64,000 nt of DNA from Dipteris shenzhenensis (taxonomy: Eukaryota; Polypodiophyta; Polypodiopsida; Gleicheniales), in assembly GCA_047967505.1 (NCBI GenBank), contig CM106539.1; one strand, 5' to 3'. Below the pieces are notes generated by a model, which saw nothing but the letters and a program-made list of their open reading frames with translations, was not told the DNA's origin and ran no database searches. A program made the position numbers and the translations under genes. The first letter of the stretch is position 1. Every line of letters begins with the position of its first letter. Below, in pieces: positions 43,870 through 55,620 of this stretch.

Positions 43870-45222
43870 AGCAATGCCCAAACTAGTAAGAGTCAAAACT
43901 CAAGAAACAGATAGCCTAGGGGAAACCCCAGTTTATGAGGGGCCAGCCAAGAGAAGAACATTAAACCTTGCTATGGAAGGAGAAGAAGAAAAGCCTATGT
44001 ACATCGATGATGATCAACTCACACAAGAGGAATAAAAAGAATTAAAAGCCTTACTGATGATCAACTCACACAAGAGGAATAAAAAAAATTAAAAGCCTAT
44101 GTACATCAATAAGAAGAAAAGCCTATGTACATCGATGATGATCAACTCACACAAGAGGAATAAAAAGAATTAAAAGCCTTACTGATGGAATATAGGGAAC
44201 TTATGGCTTGTTCGTTAAAAGAATTATAGGGCAAGGATAACCTTGAAGTTTTAGTACATACTATTAGGTAAGGTTCCAAACCTATGGTATGCGTACCCCA
44301 CAAGACAAATCCAGGAACTAGAAAAATTACTAGATGGTTTCATTTATGAAATCAAGCACATTGATTGGGTGTCACCAATTGTGCCAAAGAAGATGCATAG
44401 GATATGTGCCACAGAAGAACAAGAAGCTCAGAATATGTGTCAATCTCAAAAATTTCAATGCAACTACGATAGGAGATCACTACCCCTACCACTAACAGAA
44501 ATATTTTTGGAATGGGTAGCTAGCTCATAAGTGTATAACTTATTGGATGGGTTCAAAAGGTAAAATTAACTAAAAGGTGCTCCCAAAGATCAATCAAATA
44601 TGGACTTCTCCTTAGATTGGGAAATATTTCCATACCTGTCCATGCCGTTTAGACTATGCAATGCCCCAACCACATTTCAAAGGATCATGTACACCACCTT
44701 CAAAAAATTCCTTAACGAATATCTACAAGTCTTCCTATACAAATTATGCATAAATTCAAGTCAAAAGGATCACTTGAAGTATCTAGAAGACATCTTGAAA
44801 AAATGTAAACAGTATGGCATCTCCTTAAACCCTACAACACCAATTCTTGGTCACACATGGAGTAGCATTGGATACATATTATCTAGGCATGGGATTAAAA
44901 ATAATCAATACATTTTCCACCCCTAAAAAATGCTAAGGGTGTATAAACATTCATGGGCCATGCAAGATACTTAGAAGATTCATCCTCATATATGTCATGA
45001 CTATAAGACCCCTATGTAAGCTATTGGTTAAATTCTTTGGGACTAAAGAAACTGAGCAAGCATTTGAAATCCTAAAGTGGATATTGATCATAGCTCTTGT
45101 ACTAATGGCTCTGAATCGGGACATTGAATTCCATGTACATACTATCCAACTATGCAGTAAGGAGTGTCTTATGTCAACCTAGAAAATACAACAAAGACTA
45201 CCCAGTATACTTTGCATGCCTA
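43870..45222 (+). pseudogene. Ty3/gypsy pol remnant (RT and RNase H)
   Basis: Plus-strand frames give, in order, a linker (EKPMYIDDDQLTQEE), IYEIKHIDWVSPIVPKK near 44,345-44,395 and, in another frame, NFNATTIGDHYPLPLTEIF. Then SMPFRLCNAPTTFQRIM lies in ORF 44600-44926, the RT stretch just before the catalytic box; the expected YxDD reads LYKLC, so the catalytic Asp pair is lost. RNase H-like pieces follow: RPLCKLL and EQAFEILK in 44997-45182, then RKYNKDYPVYFAC. Similarity ends at about 45,222, where opposite-strand copia sequence begins. Stops and shifts make it non-functional. Confidence 0.8.
43990..44190 (+). repeat. Three-copy duplication inside gypsy coding sequence
   Basis: A block containing GATGATCAACTCACACAAGA, then AATTAAAAGCC, occurs three times, starting at about 44,010, 44,055 and 44,137. 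Each carries the same TAA stop, so the stop probably predates the duplications. Confidence 0.85.
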
Positions 45223-45885
45223 TCTGGTTTTCTACCACCGCTTTGAATTCTTGAAATCTGGAAAAGACTTCAGATTTCTCTTTCAGAAAATCGACCCAAC
45301 AATATCTGCTATAGTCATCGATGAAAGTCAAGTAGTAAAGTGAACCATTGATGCTGTGAGTCTGGGCATAGCTCCATACATTTGTATGTATCAAATCAAG
45401 AATACCTCTAGCTCAAGAGGTGCTTCTACCAAAATTGGTTCGCTTTTGCTTTACCAAAGCAACATGCTTCGCAAACTTTGCCGAGATACTGTAGTTTCGG
45501 AATTCCAATTGTTGTATTCTGATTTTTGAGTTCTATCAAGCTTTTGAAATTGGCATGTCCATATCTCTTATAACATACAGTGTAAAGTGGCATCTGTTGC
45601 AGTTGGAGCTGACATGGCATGCAAATCTAGTATTGAAGCTAGCATTCTTAACAAGCGGCCTTCCTTGATTACTTTTCCTACTAGCTAATATTCTTTAGAT
45701 TTGTCTCTGATAGTACATTCATCTCCATCAAAGATGACTCAATAGTTGTGTTCTGTCATTTTCCCAACTGACAAGACATTTTTGCTGAGCTTTAGAACAT
45801 AGAGTACATCTTTCACTAATCCTTTCGTACCAATGAAATTGTTTATAGGGATAATGCCTTTCTATTAAACTAAATTCGGTACCCA
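45222..45885 (-). pseudogene. Ty1/copia fragment C (pre-integrase and start of integrase)
   Basis: The minus strand begins near 45,885 with GIIPINNFIG, LVKDVLYVLKLSKNVLSVG and FDGDECTIRDKS. It continues through the zinc-binding pre-integrase part (RYGHANFKSL, then CEACCFGKAKA) and the first integrase segment, TNVWSYAQTHSINGSLYY and TFIDDYSRYCWVDFLKEK. The first catalytic Asp is therefore present. It stops at 45,222 against gypsy sequence. Scattered stops are present. The pre-integrase stretch closely matches that of copia B. Confidence 0.8.
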
Positions 45886-47525
45886 TAAAGATGAATTAGC
45901 GGAGTTAAATTGCAAACTCTTGGTTAACCTGTCCAAGATGGGATTCCACTAGGCAGATCAATTCTCCACTGAGATTGACACAACACATTCTGAAGCATGG
46001 AAGGGAAGAGTGCCAACTACATAATGTGTTAAAACTTGTATGAAGCATGCACAAATCTAAATAATCCATGAGTTTGAGCCATTCTCACACCACAAAGGGG
46101 ATTTTAAAAAGCCTGCTAACCCTTCAATAAGGCTTAACTTATGGACTAAGAGTAGTAAAATTAAATTGGATTTGAATTACTTAAAATGATTCTACTTAAT
46201 AGCATCTCTATAATATTGAGACTTCCCATCCTTGCAAGATCATTTCAAGGCTATGAAGTGTGAGACTTGCCTTGACTGCGGTGTACACCTTGGCTTTGAT
46301 ATGTAAGGCCTTGCTTTAGCCCCCGGCACCATTGCACATTTCCTGTTTCTAAATCTTATAGCATGTGGTAGTATTCCGAGAACATGATGAAGCCATCGTG
46401 GAAAGATCCAACTCTATATTTTCAGCTTTGTACTAGCTTCAACCACTTTGAGTGCAACAAAAAGTTTCAAATGCTTTAAGAGACCTTACAAAACAAGATG
46501 GTCATTCATTAGGCCTGCCTAGAGGACATGACCATAAACAATCATAACAAAGTCTATAACGTTCGGCTTGCACCAGAGGTCTATTGACAGAGCTAATACC
46601 ACCATCAGCAAACGTAATAGAACCAATTATGACTTCAAGTAATAGCATACAGTAGCATTTCAATGACTTGGAGGACTTGAATTCTGATGTTTCCAATCAT
46701 TAGCATTAATAGAAATTTCTTCAAGTAGAGAAATGAAAAGCGTGAAATACTCAGTCATTTAGTTCTTGTTGTCGTCTACTCAAGGGCTACTCAATCACGC
46801 ACTTGTTCAGCTAAACAATAGATCATCTCAACAAGTCAGTGACTCCAGACAGGGACTTTGTGAAGGCCTATTGGAGTTTGCATGAACCAACATTAACAAG
46901 ATGCATTCATGTTTTAACTCAATTGTGAAATAGTGATCTTGGAAGATGCATTCATGTTTTGACTCAATTGCAAAATAGTGATATTGTGAATCCCTCTTGT
47001 GCATCACTAGAAGTTTAGAAAAGGCATCTTAAGCTAACGCATAACTCAATTGTATGTTTCTAACTCAAGTGCAAAAAATTGTGGTGCAAAAAGGCATCTT
47101 ATCCATCGCTTAAAGATTAGCAAATGCATCTTACACTAATGCATAACTCAATGCTGATGGTGATAAAAAAAATTACGTGCATTGGATGTCCAATCAGTCA
47201 TATGCCTCCTTTGTCTCGACTTTCAGGATGCATCATGTCCATAGCTTCTCACATACTGCTTTATTACCCTGCTATAAAATTTATGTCGTTTGTCACAGGT
47301 GCCTCTTCTTCTTTTTGTACAGTAGTGCAAGTAGGTGCCCGCAATGAATTTTAATCGGGCATTAGTATTAATCGAAATGGCACAATGCCCAATGAACCTA
47401 TGTGATGGGAGACGAATTAAGGAGGAAGTCGATTAACCTATGCGGTGGGCACCAATTAGTGGAGAATTCAAGAACATAGTGAATCTAGAAAGTTCCAGTT
47501 GCCGCGTTGCGTGAATATATGGGGG
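45886..47525. other. Intergenic DNA with a small duplication
   Basis: No supported gene. At about 46,898-46,990 a 47-bp unit (AGATGCATTCATGTTTTRAC, then CTCAATTG) is tandemly duplicated; looser related pieces recur to about 47,150. Confidence 0.4.
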
Positions 47526-47529
47526 AATG

Positions 47530-47835
47530 CAAAGTTGAAGCGGGGGAGGGAGATGGAGATTCGAGGGAGAAAGGTAGGAAGGAGCTGAGAGTGAAGCATG
47601 GGCGGCTTGAGTGGAGGGAGAGTAGAGGTAGCGGGAGGGTGAGCGCTGGGAGGGAGAGAAGTGGAAGAAGAGAGTGAGGGAGCGATAGGGAGGGGAGAGT
47701 GGAGGAAGAGCAGAAGGAGCGAGTGAAGGAAGAGAAGAAGAGAAGGGAGTGCAGGGAGAGAGGTGAAGGGAGTGAAGAGAAGGGAGAGAATGGAGGAAGA
47801 GAAGAAGAGAAGAAGGGATTGAAGGGAGAGAGCTA
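47530..47835. repeat. Purine-rich (G/A) tract
   Basis: About 300 bp of nearly pure G/A on the plus strand (GGAGGGAGAG and AGAAGAGAAG words). It is followed by a segment (47,974-48,046) shared with the purine-rich locus at 58.3-58.7 kb. Confidence 0.8.
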
Positions 47836-47973
47836 AAGTGAGCTCTCTGGCGATGGCGGAATGGAGCTCTGAAGATCAGGCTCTGTAGATTAATTTAGGT
47901 GATTTAGGAAAGAATTACTTAGGTTAATCAAAACATTACGGAGGCAGAGCACTAAATAATTCGTCCTCTCCCG

Positions 47974-48046
47974 CCCTCAAACCACCTCCCACCCAGACCT
48001 CTCTCGCTCCCAGGCAACCTCCCAAATTTTTTTTCCACAAAAATAG
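47974..48046 (+). repeat. Dispersed repeat segment, copy 1
   Basis: Contains CTCAAACCACCTCCCACCCA, then CTCTCTC and a T run ending in CCACAAAAATAG. The same blocks in the same order occur at 58,607-58,688, also after a purine tract. Confidence 0.65.
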
Positions 48047-48049
48047 CTA

Positions 48050-48858
48050 TTTTTTGCAACTGGTTTGGGTTGAATTGAATGTGTTAGCGAGTAGATACGA
48101 ATATTCGAAGAGAAGGGAGCGAGTAGATATCAGTGCATTCGTGATTGGCCTTATTCGAGTAGGTGCCTCTTCTGCAAGTGCCTCTTCTTTTGGAATAGTA
48201 GTGAAAACAGTAAACAGAATCCTAATGTCATCATAAATGATGAAAGCGTGTGGCTAGTGTTAACTTTTTTGGAAAGTATCACTAACCAGAAAAGAATTGA
48301 TATCCGCTTGAGCTTCCTCCCCACCACAGATCTCCTTAGCTTGCAAGACGATATGTCTCAGAGTTAAGGACGTGGACTCTTTCGAGTCCTCTTCATGCAC
48401 GTTGCCATTGATTGAATCGGCAGTCTCAGTAGGCAGGGCACCCGTTTCTATCGTTTTGGGAGAGTGCAAAGCTATAGAAGAGGCAGCGAGGTCTACAACA
48501 GAGACAAAGGGCATAGGGTGAAGGAGCGCCACAAATGGACACACAGCTTAACTGAGAGGAGGAAGAAGAAGGATATGTTTTGGGCTCGGGGCAGATGCCA
48601 AGAGCAATAAAAGCTTCCGAATAAAATTGGGTAAGCGTAGCTTGAAAGGGCAGTTTGCAAAAGAAAATCTTGTTGTGTGCATTCAATCCTGTACGCTGGA
48701 ACAAAAACAAGCACCAATATGAGGAAGAACCATGAACACATGAGAAACTACGAAACAGCCTCTAAGCTAATCAAAACCAAGAAGAAATCGGAAACCATCA
48801 CAAAATACCAAAATTATTTTCCTTCACTTAAGCCTTCTCCATAGGTAAGCCAAAAAAG
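48050..48858. other. Intergenic DNA with unassigned ORFs
   Basis: Three overlapping minus-strand frames of 82-94 codons (48260-48741) lack a recognised domain. No splice pattern could be supported. Confidence 0.35.
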
Positions 48859-48996
48859 CTCGAGAAGAAACCAGTGACTCATACAAACTTCAACGTGGAA
48901 GCTCTGGAAGCCTGGGGAAATAGAGTTCTCGAGAAGAAACCAGTGACTCATACAAACTTCAACGTGGAAGCTCTGGAAGCCTGGGGAAATAGAGTT
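48859..48996 (+). repeat. Perfect 69-bp tandem duplication
   Basis: Two identical 69-bp copies, 48859-48927 and 48928-48996, both starting CTCGAGAAGAAACCAGTGAC. Lack of differences implies a recent duplication or an assembly artefact. Confidence 0.95.
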
Positions 48997-49323
48997 CATC
49001 CTCAAAGTGAGACAAATGAGATGTCGCCTTAAAGCCTTGAAGAGTTGGAGCTTTCAAGGAGAGTAGTAAGAGCTTGGACGTTGAAATGAAAAGTGAGCAA
49101 TGGGAGCTGGGACTGCAGCTTGTTATTACGCCAATGGGCACGGTCGTGCATGTTTTTTACGTTGGTTGTAATGCAACAGGCACTGACAGCCAAGGACGAT
49201 TGAGTTGTGTAGCAAACTTGTGCTCAAGAAGCTGTAGACGAAGCAGGAACAAAGACTAAAGATACCCAGCTGCTAGCCCAAAATCTGCTCCTCCCTACAG
49301 TAACCAAATCACTCCCTATGTGA

Positions 49324-49812
49324 TTCACGTGCATCATGGTAGCTAGCAGAGGGCTCATGTATGGCTACGATCTCGTTGTCTCACTGGTTATCAGTCCTTT
49401 CTATCGATCATGTTTTGAGTGTTCGCTTTGATCCAGCCTTTGCCGACAATTGCATGAAATTCTATGCAAGCTAGATTTGCATCGTGAATGACTTTCTGCA
49501 GAAGATCTGTATCCCCGACAGCTTATGACGCAGGTGGAATTACTATCATGGACGATTTTCTGGAGAAATTACCCAAACGTCCTGAGACACAAGCAAAATG
49601 CAAAGGAGGACAACTATTTCAAGTATCAAAACCAGGTGTTTCAGCTCTTTGCTTCCTGTCTCTACCTTGCTGCTCTACTGGCGACCTTCCTGGCGTCTGC
49701 AGTGACGAGGAAGTTTGGGCGGAGGGCCACAATGCTGATTGCAAGCCTACTCTTCATTGAGGGCACAGCCCTGAGCACGGACACACACAACCTCAGAATG
49801 TTGCTGTCGGTG
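49324..49812 (+). pseudogene. Sugar transporter (STP-type MFS) gene fragment
   Basis: Two exon-like pieces resemble the N-terminal part of plant proton/hexose symporters. Piece 1 (49324-49386) reads GLMYGYDLVVS, matching the first-helix GGLxFGYDxGIS. A gap then ends in an acceptor-like GACGCAG. Piece 2 (from 49534) reads GITIMDDFLEK, shifts frame near 49,570, and continues VFQLFASCLYLAALLATFLA and VTRKFGRRATML, which includes the RxGRR loop of the family. Similarity ends at about 49,812, near a GTGAGG that could be a donor. A full protein has about 500 residues and twelve membrane helices; this covers under a quarter. Retained intron position suggests a DNA-level gene fragment rather than a processed copy. 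Confidence 0.8.
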
Positions 49813-50428
49813 AGGTGCAAATGCGTCCTGGGAGTAATCTTGAAGCGGCAATGGCTAGGTATCCTCGACAGAGAAAGAAGGCGAGGAGGGGAAAAGCTCC
49901 GACGACGGAGTTGAGGACAATGCTGCTTGTGCTCCTGCATGTGGTGATGATGATGCTTCTGATGGTAATGCTGCTCCTACTGCTGCTACTGGTGATGCTG
50001 CTTGGAATCGGGAGACTCGTGGGAGGGATCACTGATTCTGAGGAGTGATCATCGATGCTGTGTTCTTGAAGCAGAAGCATGCTAAACCATACTTGGGGAG
50101 TCATAAACACTAAATTAAATAAGAGTAGCAAAGTCGTTGACAATGGATTCACATTTGCAGGCTTGCTTTTAAAGTAGGTTCACGTGGACTTTTTCTTGCT
50201 TGAACTACTCAAAATAAGTTTGCCAATAAGAGCATCTCAATTGTCGGCTCACCATGAATACACAACTAAGGTGGACCAATTATAAATTTCACGGTAAACG
50301 ATGGAGCCCAAAATTTCTAAAAATGCCTAATTTCTGCTTTGCCCAATTTGAATCGTTGCTAAGGCTACCCACAGGGCAGGCCAAAAACTTTGGAGTATTT
50401 GGATATGATAGCCAATATAACCTCCAGC
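49813..50428. other. Intergenic DNA
   Basis: A trinucleotide-like region (GATGATGATGCT and GCTGCTACTG words) lies at about 49,940-50,010. No supported gene. Confidence 0.4.
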
Positions 50429-50975
50429 TTTATTTTGAATGACTAAAAATACATTGCAGAAAGCTTACAACGAAAAGCCACCCAAGAATAAGCTTCTGCA
50501 CCCAAACAGTCAGAAGACCCATTCACTCTTCTGCCTTCTTTTTCTTGTTGCTGGTTCCTCCTTTCACCATTACATGCCTTCCCCAAATATCCATGCCCTT
50601 GCTCTTGCTAAAAAGGATTGTATCCACCACATGATGGAACTAGCACTTATCCATTGGCATGGACAAAATCCCCAGTTCACGTTCAAAATTTGCCAACCCA
50701 ACACCACAGGCAATGCGATATCATTGCTGTTCTGCTCAGCCACCCTTCCTTATGGAGAAACTTTTAATACCCTTCATGTCCACATGCAACCCTTTGGTAT
50801 TGCTTCAAGGAACTGAGATGAACAAGGACACTGTACACTCGAAAGTTCAAGTGGGCCAAAACCAGTCAGCCATGTAGGACTGACAGCAGCATAAAACCCT
50901 TCAAAAAGGGACATGAAACAAGACGTACCCAGGTATTATTACTCATTCCCCTTTGCCAGGAATCATATTGAGATT
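50429..50975 (-). other. Probable 3' untranslated region of the YTH gene
   Basis: On the minus strand this follows the YTH stop codon. The first plausible AATAAA away from the stop is at 50429-50434, about 540 nt downstream, which would give a normal plant 3' UTR length. The plus-strand ORF 50439-50816 has no recognised domain and is probably spurious. Confidence 0.4.
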
Positions 50976-53900
50976 TTATTTTTCCACCCTGGAGTCTTGT
51001 GCTGATGGCTCCAAGGCCTTCCCAAGCACAGGCTTAGCGTCAAATTTTCCTTGAGAATCTTTCAGTCTTGGTCCATTTTCAGAGATCTTCAGAGTGGCAT
51101 TTGGCTTTACCATCTTTAGAATATTAACTTCATCCCGTTCTTTGGCAATTTGCTCACCAATTTTGGGAAAACACTGAGGAGACCACGGCTGTACCTTCAC
51201 ATCTTGTATTAAGCTCGGAATGGGATACACTGGAAACTCGTCCAAAATTGAGGTCCTTGCAGGGTAGCTTTTAAAGATGCTGAGCATCTCAAGACCTTGT
51301 GAAAGGTTAACCTGCCAGACAGGACAATCAATTGCTGGTCTACTCTTAAAAACAAGACAGAAGGCAATAACAGTCTTTGTACAGCAGCAAAACTATGCAC
51401 AAGTAAGACAGCAGCTTAACCTTCAACTACTAATAACCAATGCAAACAGCAGAAATGGCATAAAACACGAAACATGCAGACATTTCTGCTCAAAATAACT
51501 AAAAACTAAAAACAAGCTAATGCTGTGCAAAGCTTCTCATTCCACAGCTTACCTCTTGCGTATCACGGCTATTTGTCACAGGTTTGTTTTCATTATTTTC
51601 TAAAATAATTCGACGCAACTGAGAATTAGGCACATCCTTAATTATGTGCCACTTTACTGGAAAGGAGCCACTCCACTTGTGTTGCTCCCAAAACTCCATT
51701 GTTTTACTGTAATCTACAGGACCTATCATCTCCGCCACACCACAGAATTGCCTGCTCCCATTTACCTGCCCACCAAGCCACAATAAATGTGCAGATAGTC
51801 AAGCACTGTGAAAAGTGACATTCAAAGGTTTTGTGAGAATAGATGTGCAAATGCAGAGAGAAGTATCAATCCACTTCAAATCAGAAGACTTACAGAAAAG
51901 AAGAGAAACACAGGGCAGCCACGAGGCTTGCCACCAGCTCGACGTTGAGCATCCTGATATGCTCCATCCAACTTCTTGTTTCCATTGGGAGTACTAGCCC
52001 AAACACCATATTGTATACTCTTATGGACATTATCCTCGCTATATGACTTGATAATGAAGTGCTTTGCATCATCATATTTAATCACAAAATCAGCTGAATT
52101 ACACTGCTCCCCGTTTGGAAGACATGTACCTACATCTTTGTTAAGGGTCCCAACAGAAGCCTTCAGGCTTTTAAGGACAGGTGCCAACTGGGAACCTCTC
52201 ACTTTTGAAACCCACGCATCTTTGTTTTGCTCATAATAAGTACCTAACGAAGAACTCTGGTTATGTACAATGCCACTGCCTTTTGTCTGCTTGACTTCAC
52301 CATCCAAATAACCATTGGCTTTTGTATCAACCACACTCGTCCCAGAAGAGTTTTGACTTGCTGTTGTGGCAACAACTGCAGGCAAAGCGCTGCTCTTTGA
52401 GACAATTGCGCCCCCTGTAGTAGGATTGAGTGATGGCGATTTACTGGGTTGGGTAAAGTTGGCAGCACTGGCTGGGGGAGATCCCGTCTGGCTTCCGACA
52501 TAATTGCCTTGACTCTGCGAACCCTTTGGTTTTGCAGGTGGTTCAATCCATGCAGGAGCAGATGCTCTGAGTGTATGAGATGGGGGATAAGTAACAGCAA
52601 CAGGAATAGCTCCTTTCTCACATGGGAGGGGTGGAGGTACCATGGCCACAGGAAAGCCAGGCATGGGTCCCGCATATGCAGTAATATTGGTGAACCCACT
52701 TGACATGACTACTCCCGACCGACCTGGTTCTTGAGAGTCTAGCATCATGACCCCACCTGCAGGTAACCCTGGTGGTGCAGCAAAATATTGACCAGAAGGA
52801 ACCTGCTGATAAAATGGCTGAGGTTGGTACTGGTAAACCTGAGGTCCATACACATACCCATTGTTTGCATGAGTTGGATATTGCATCCCAGAAGAGAGAG
52901 AACCACAAAAGGGTTGATTCACAAGACCATAATCCATGACCTGTCAAATCAGATTCCAAACTGTAAGGTTTAGAAAGTGTTGATAAGAAATCCAACAAAG
53001 CAAGGACTATCAAATTATCAAAGTGGGACTTCTTCACTGCACTTACTGGAGTCTGATAGTGTACACCCTCCATTGGATAAGGAATGTAGCCAGACATGTT
53101 CATGAAATGCGCAGGAGATCCTGTGCAATAAATATCCACTTCAGTCACACACATAGCTAGCAAACCTCTCCTCTTCTTTTTCCAAAAATGAGGAGGTGTG
53201 TTTATTTATATCAGAAAAGAAACGAGTACATCTTTATATCTATTCCCTGGTACACCAAAGAAACTAGTATGCCAAACCTCTCATTTTTAATGGCTCGCGA
53301 TCCTATTTTACAAAAATATACCTTTGTAAGACTAGAATAAGTCCACTCATACAAATTTATAGTTTTTGTTGTTCTAAAGATCAAAAATCTACACAGAAAA
53401 TAAAAGAGAAATGGAAGAGAAGAAAAAAGAGGTAAACAAAAACTTTATGAAAAACAAAAGGAAGACATACTTAGCAAGCAAAGCTCTTCAGTCACACATA
53501 GCTAGCAAACCTCTCATTTTCAATGGCTCACGATCTTACTTTACAAACAACTGATCTTACGCTTTAAAACACGTACCTGCATAGATGGTCCCATTAGGGG
53601 AGATGAACCCATTAGGTGTGGCAACAAATGCCAGTTCTGAATATTCCTCCCTGGAGCCATATGAGCTCGCTACGTCTCCTGTTGCCTCAGATGAGGATAT
53701 ACTTCCACTGCTGTTAAAAGACTCACTAGTAGGGCTAGGATGCATCTGTTGATCCAATTTGTTAGGGACTTCCTTGCTTGCTGAAGCCTATAAGCATATA
53801 AACCACAATCGTAAGACACACCCCCCCCCCCCAATCCAACCCCCAAAACCCCCCAAAAAACAGAAATCTGTGAACGAGTAAGATGGAGGCTCACCTCGAG

Positions 53901-54162
53901 CGTTTCACAGGCCTTTCTGTGAGCATCAATCTTCATGCTGTCAAGCTTACGATTCAGTTCTGCAATTAGTAGGAATCAAGGATAAACGTGACACCAAAAT
54001 TTCCAAAAGATCTGTAAAAGAATTTCTCAAAAAACTAATTCAAGATGGACAGTAAAACCGATGCAATGACTATAACCACTGCGAGAAGGCAGTGACACAT
54101 TGCTATCCGGCTTTAAGTCATTAAATAAGGATACGATCAACTGACTGCTCCACAACAGCCAT
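50976..54162 (-). CDS. ECT: YTH-domain m6A reader, ECT/YTHDF type
   Basis: Predicted cytoplasmic reader of N6-methyladenosine in mRNA. The spliced minus-strand CDS joins seven exons: 54135-54162, 53895-53959, 53577-53787, 53047-53120, 51894-52940, 51553-51765 and 50976-51311, giving 657 residues. All introns have GT/AG ends and the frame is kept throughout. The start (MAVVEQSVD) is the ATG at 54162-54160, in good context (G at -3 and +4). Residues about 30-400 are a disordered region rich in Tyr, Gln, Pro, Gly and Ser. The YTH domain starts near 409 ([13 protein letters not shown]) and runs to about 570. The aromatic cage is intact: Trp440 in YGVWAST, Trp501 in EFWEQ and Trp506 in KWSG. Also present are [19 protein letters not shown] and [10 protein letters not shown]. 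No defect was seen. A TTTCTCAG just upstream of the ATG suggests a 5'-UTR intron. Which ECT paralogue it is was not determined. Confidence 0.93.
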
Positions 54163-55620
54163 GCCTGAGAAACAAAGAGTCGAGAAACCCAGATCCCTAG
54201 AACCGCAGTACTACTGACGAAAACTTGGGTGGAGAACAACTTGGGCCTTTCGAAGTTAGAGTCACGCCAAAAGGATATCCTCGTCTCAAATACAACCGGT
54301 CCTCATTGAAACTAACTCTTGACAAGACTGTCGGAGAAGGATCTCTAGAGAGGACCCCGAGCCAAACATACCGTTGGAAGCCGCCGCTTACGCGGGCAGT
54401 TGCTCAGCATGTATGACGGATCGATAAAAATCTAAGAAAGGAAAACGATTCACAAAGAAAAGCATGCAGAACGCTCAGCGATCCTCAGATCGGTACTGGT
54501 GTGAGCCCGCGAGATGATTCTGAACCGCAGATCCGTGAGACAGCAGGCCGGATGGAGGATAAAAGCAAGCGGGATAACGCCGGAACGCAAGGAGGAATGC
54601 AGTCACCAGCTGAGGGCAGAGGTAGCGAATGGAGACTCCAAGAGAGGAGCAAGTAAATACGCGCGTGCCCAACGTAGTGGGTCGAGGAAAGGAAGGACGG
54701 GAAAGGTAAAGTAATAGTACAAAGAAAAGAGAGAAAGAGGGATTCCAAAGCTTGCGTAGAAGAGCGAAAGGGCGAGAGTAGTTAAAGAGGGAAAGGGGAG
54801 ATCGAGAGGAGGAGTATGATGAGCTGGGGTGTGAATTTAGAGGTGGGAAAGAGAAGCATGGGTGCTATTTGGCAAGGCAATGAATGGGTGATAAAGAGAT
54901 CAAAGAAGAGATGAGCACCCAGTAAGGAAGAAGAAGAAGAAGAAGTTGCCGAGGGTGCAAGAGAGGGAAAATGTTTGATACAGAGATCAAAGAGGAGATG
55001 AGCACCCAGAAAGAGAAGGAGAGGAAGAAGTGCCCAACAAGAGAGGCAACAAGAGAAGAGGAGGAGAGCCCAACAGGTGAGATGGATGTAATGGATGTAA
55101 AGGAGAAGTGAGTTGAAGAAAAGGGTGCTCTAGAAAGACGAGAGGGAGGGGGAGAGGGAAAGGCAGGGAGGTGGATCGATCTACAAGACGAGGGAAGTGG
55201 GCAGGGAAGGCACAGAGAATGGACTGATCAAATCCCGAGGGGCAACAGGATGGAATCTAAACTCACAAATACATGTAAAAATGAAGAGACCTCAAAGGAA
55301 GAAGAGAGAGAGAGAGAGAGAGATGAAGGGAAAGAGAATGGGCGGTAGGTAGGTGGCAGAAGGACCTGGATGGGCGGCTGCAAAGCAAGGCTCTGAGTGG
55401 GCACAAGAAAAGAGTGAGAGAGAAAGCGAAGACAATCGCACAAGTGTATACATACATATATATATGTATATTACAGAGGAAGAGCAAGCTGAATGGTATC
55501 ATAAAGAGGAAGCTGCACAGAAAGCAGAGGCTGCGTGCACAGAAAGAAAACCATACCCATCGCATCACCCAAACCCTAGCCTTCCCCTCCTCCCTCCCTC
55601 CTAAACCCTAATTTTATGCA
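54163..55620 (-). promoter_or_regulatory. Upstream region of the YTH gene, purine-rich on plus strand
   Basis: Presumed 5' UTR and promoter. From about 54,540 to 55,340 the plus strand is strongly G/A rich, so the sense strand is CT-rich, as in many plant 5' leaders. A (GA)n run lies at about 55,303-55,323. No confident TATA box or first-exon donor was identified. Confidence 0.4.
55601..55611. promoter_or_regulatory. Telo-box-like motif
   Basis: CTAAACCCTAA on the plus strand carries the plant telo-box core AAACCCTA, common in promoters of housekeeping and translation genes. It lies about 1.4 kb upstream of the YTH start codon; a second ACCCTAG lies near 55,574. A role is not shown. Confidence 0.3.

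Noticed and set aside
50439-50816. 125-codon plus-strand ORF
   Set aside because: It lies opposite the probable YTH 3' UTR and shows no family feature.
52244-53163. Alternative minus- and plus-strand ORFs inside the YTH gene (for example 52244-52699 and 52618-53163)
   Set aside because: They are shadows of the YTH coding exon in other frames and cross predicted introns.
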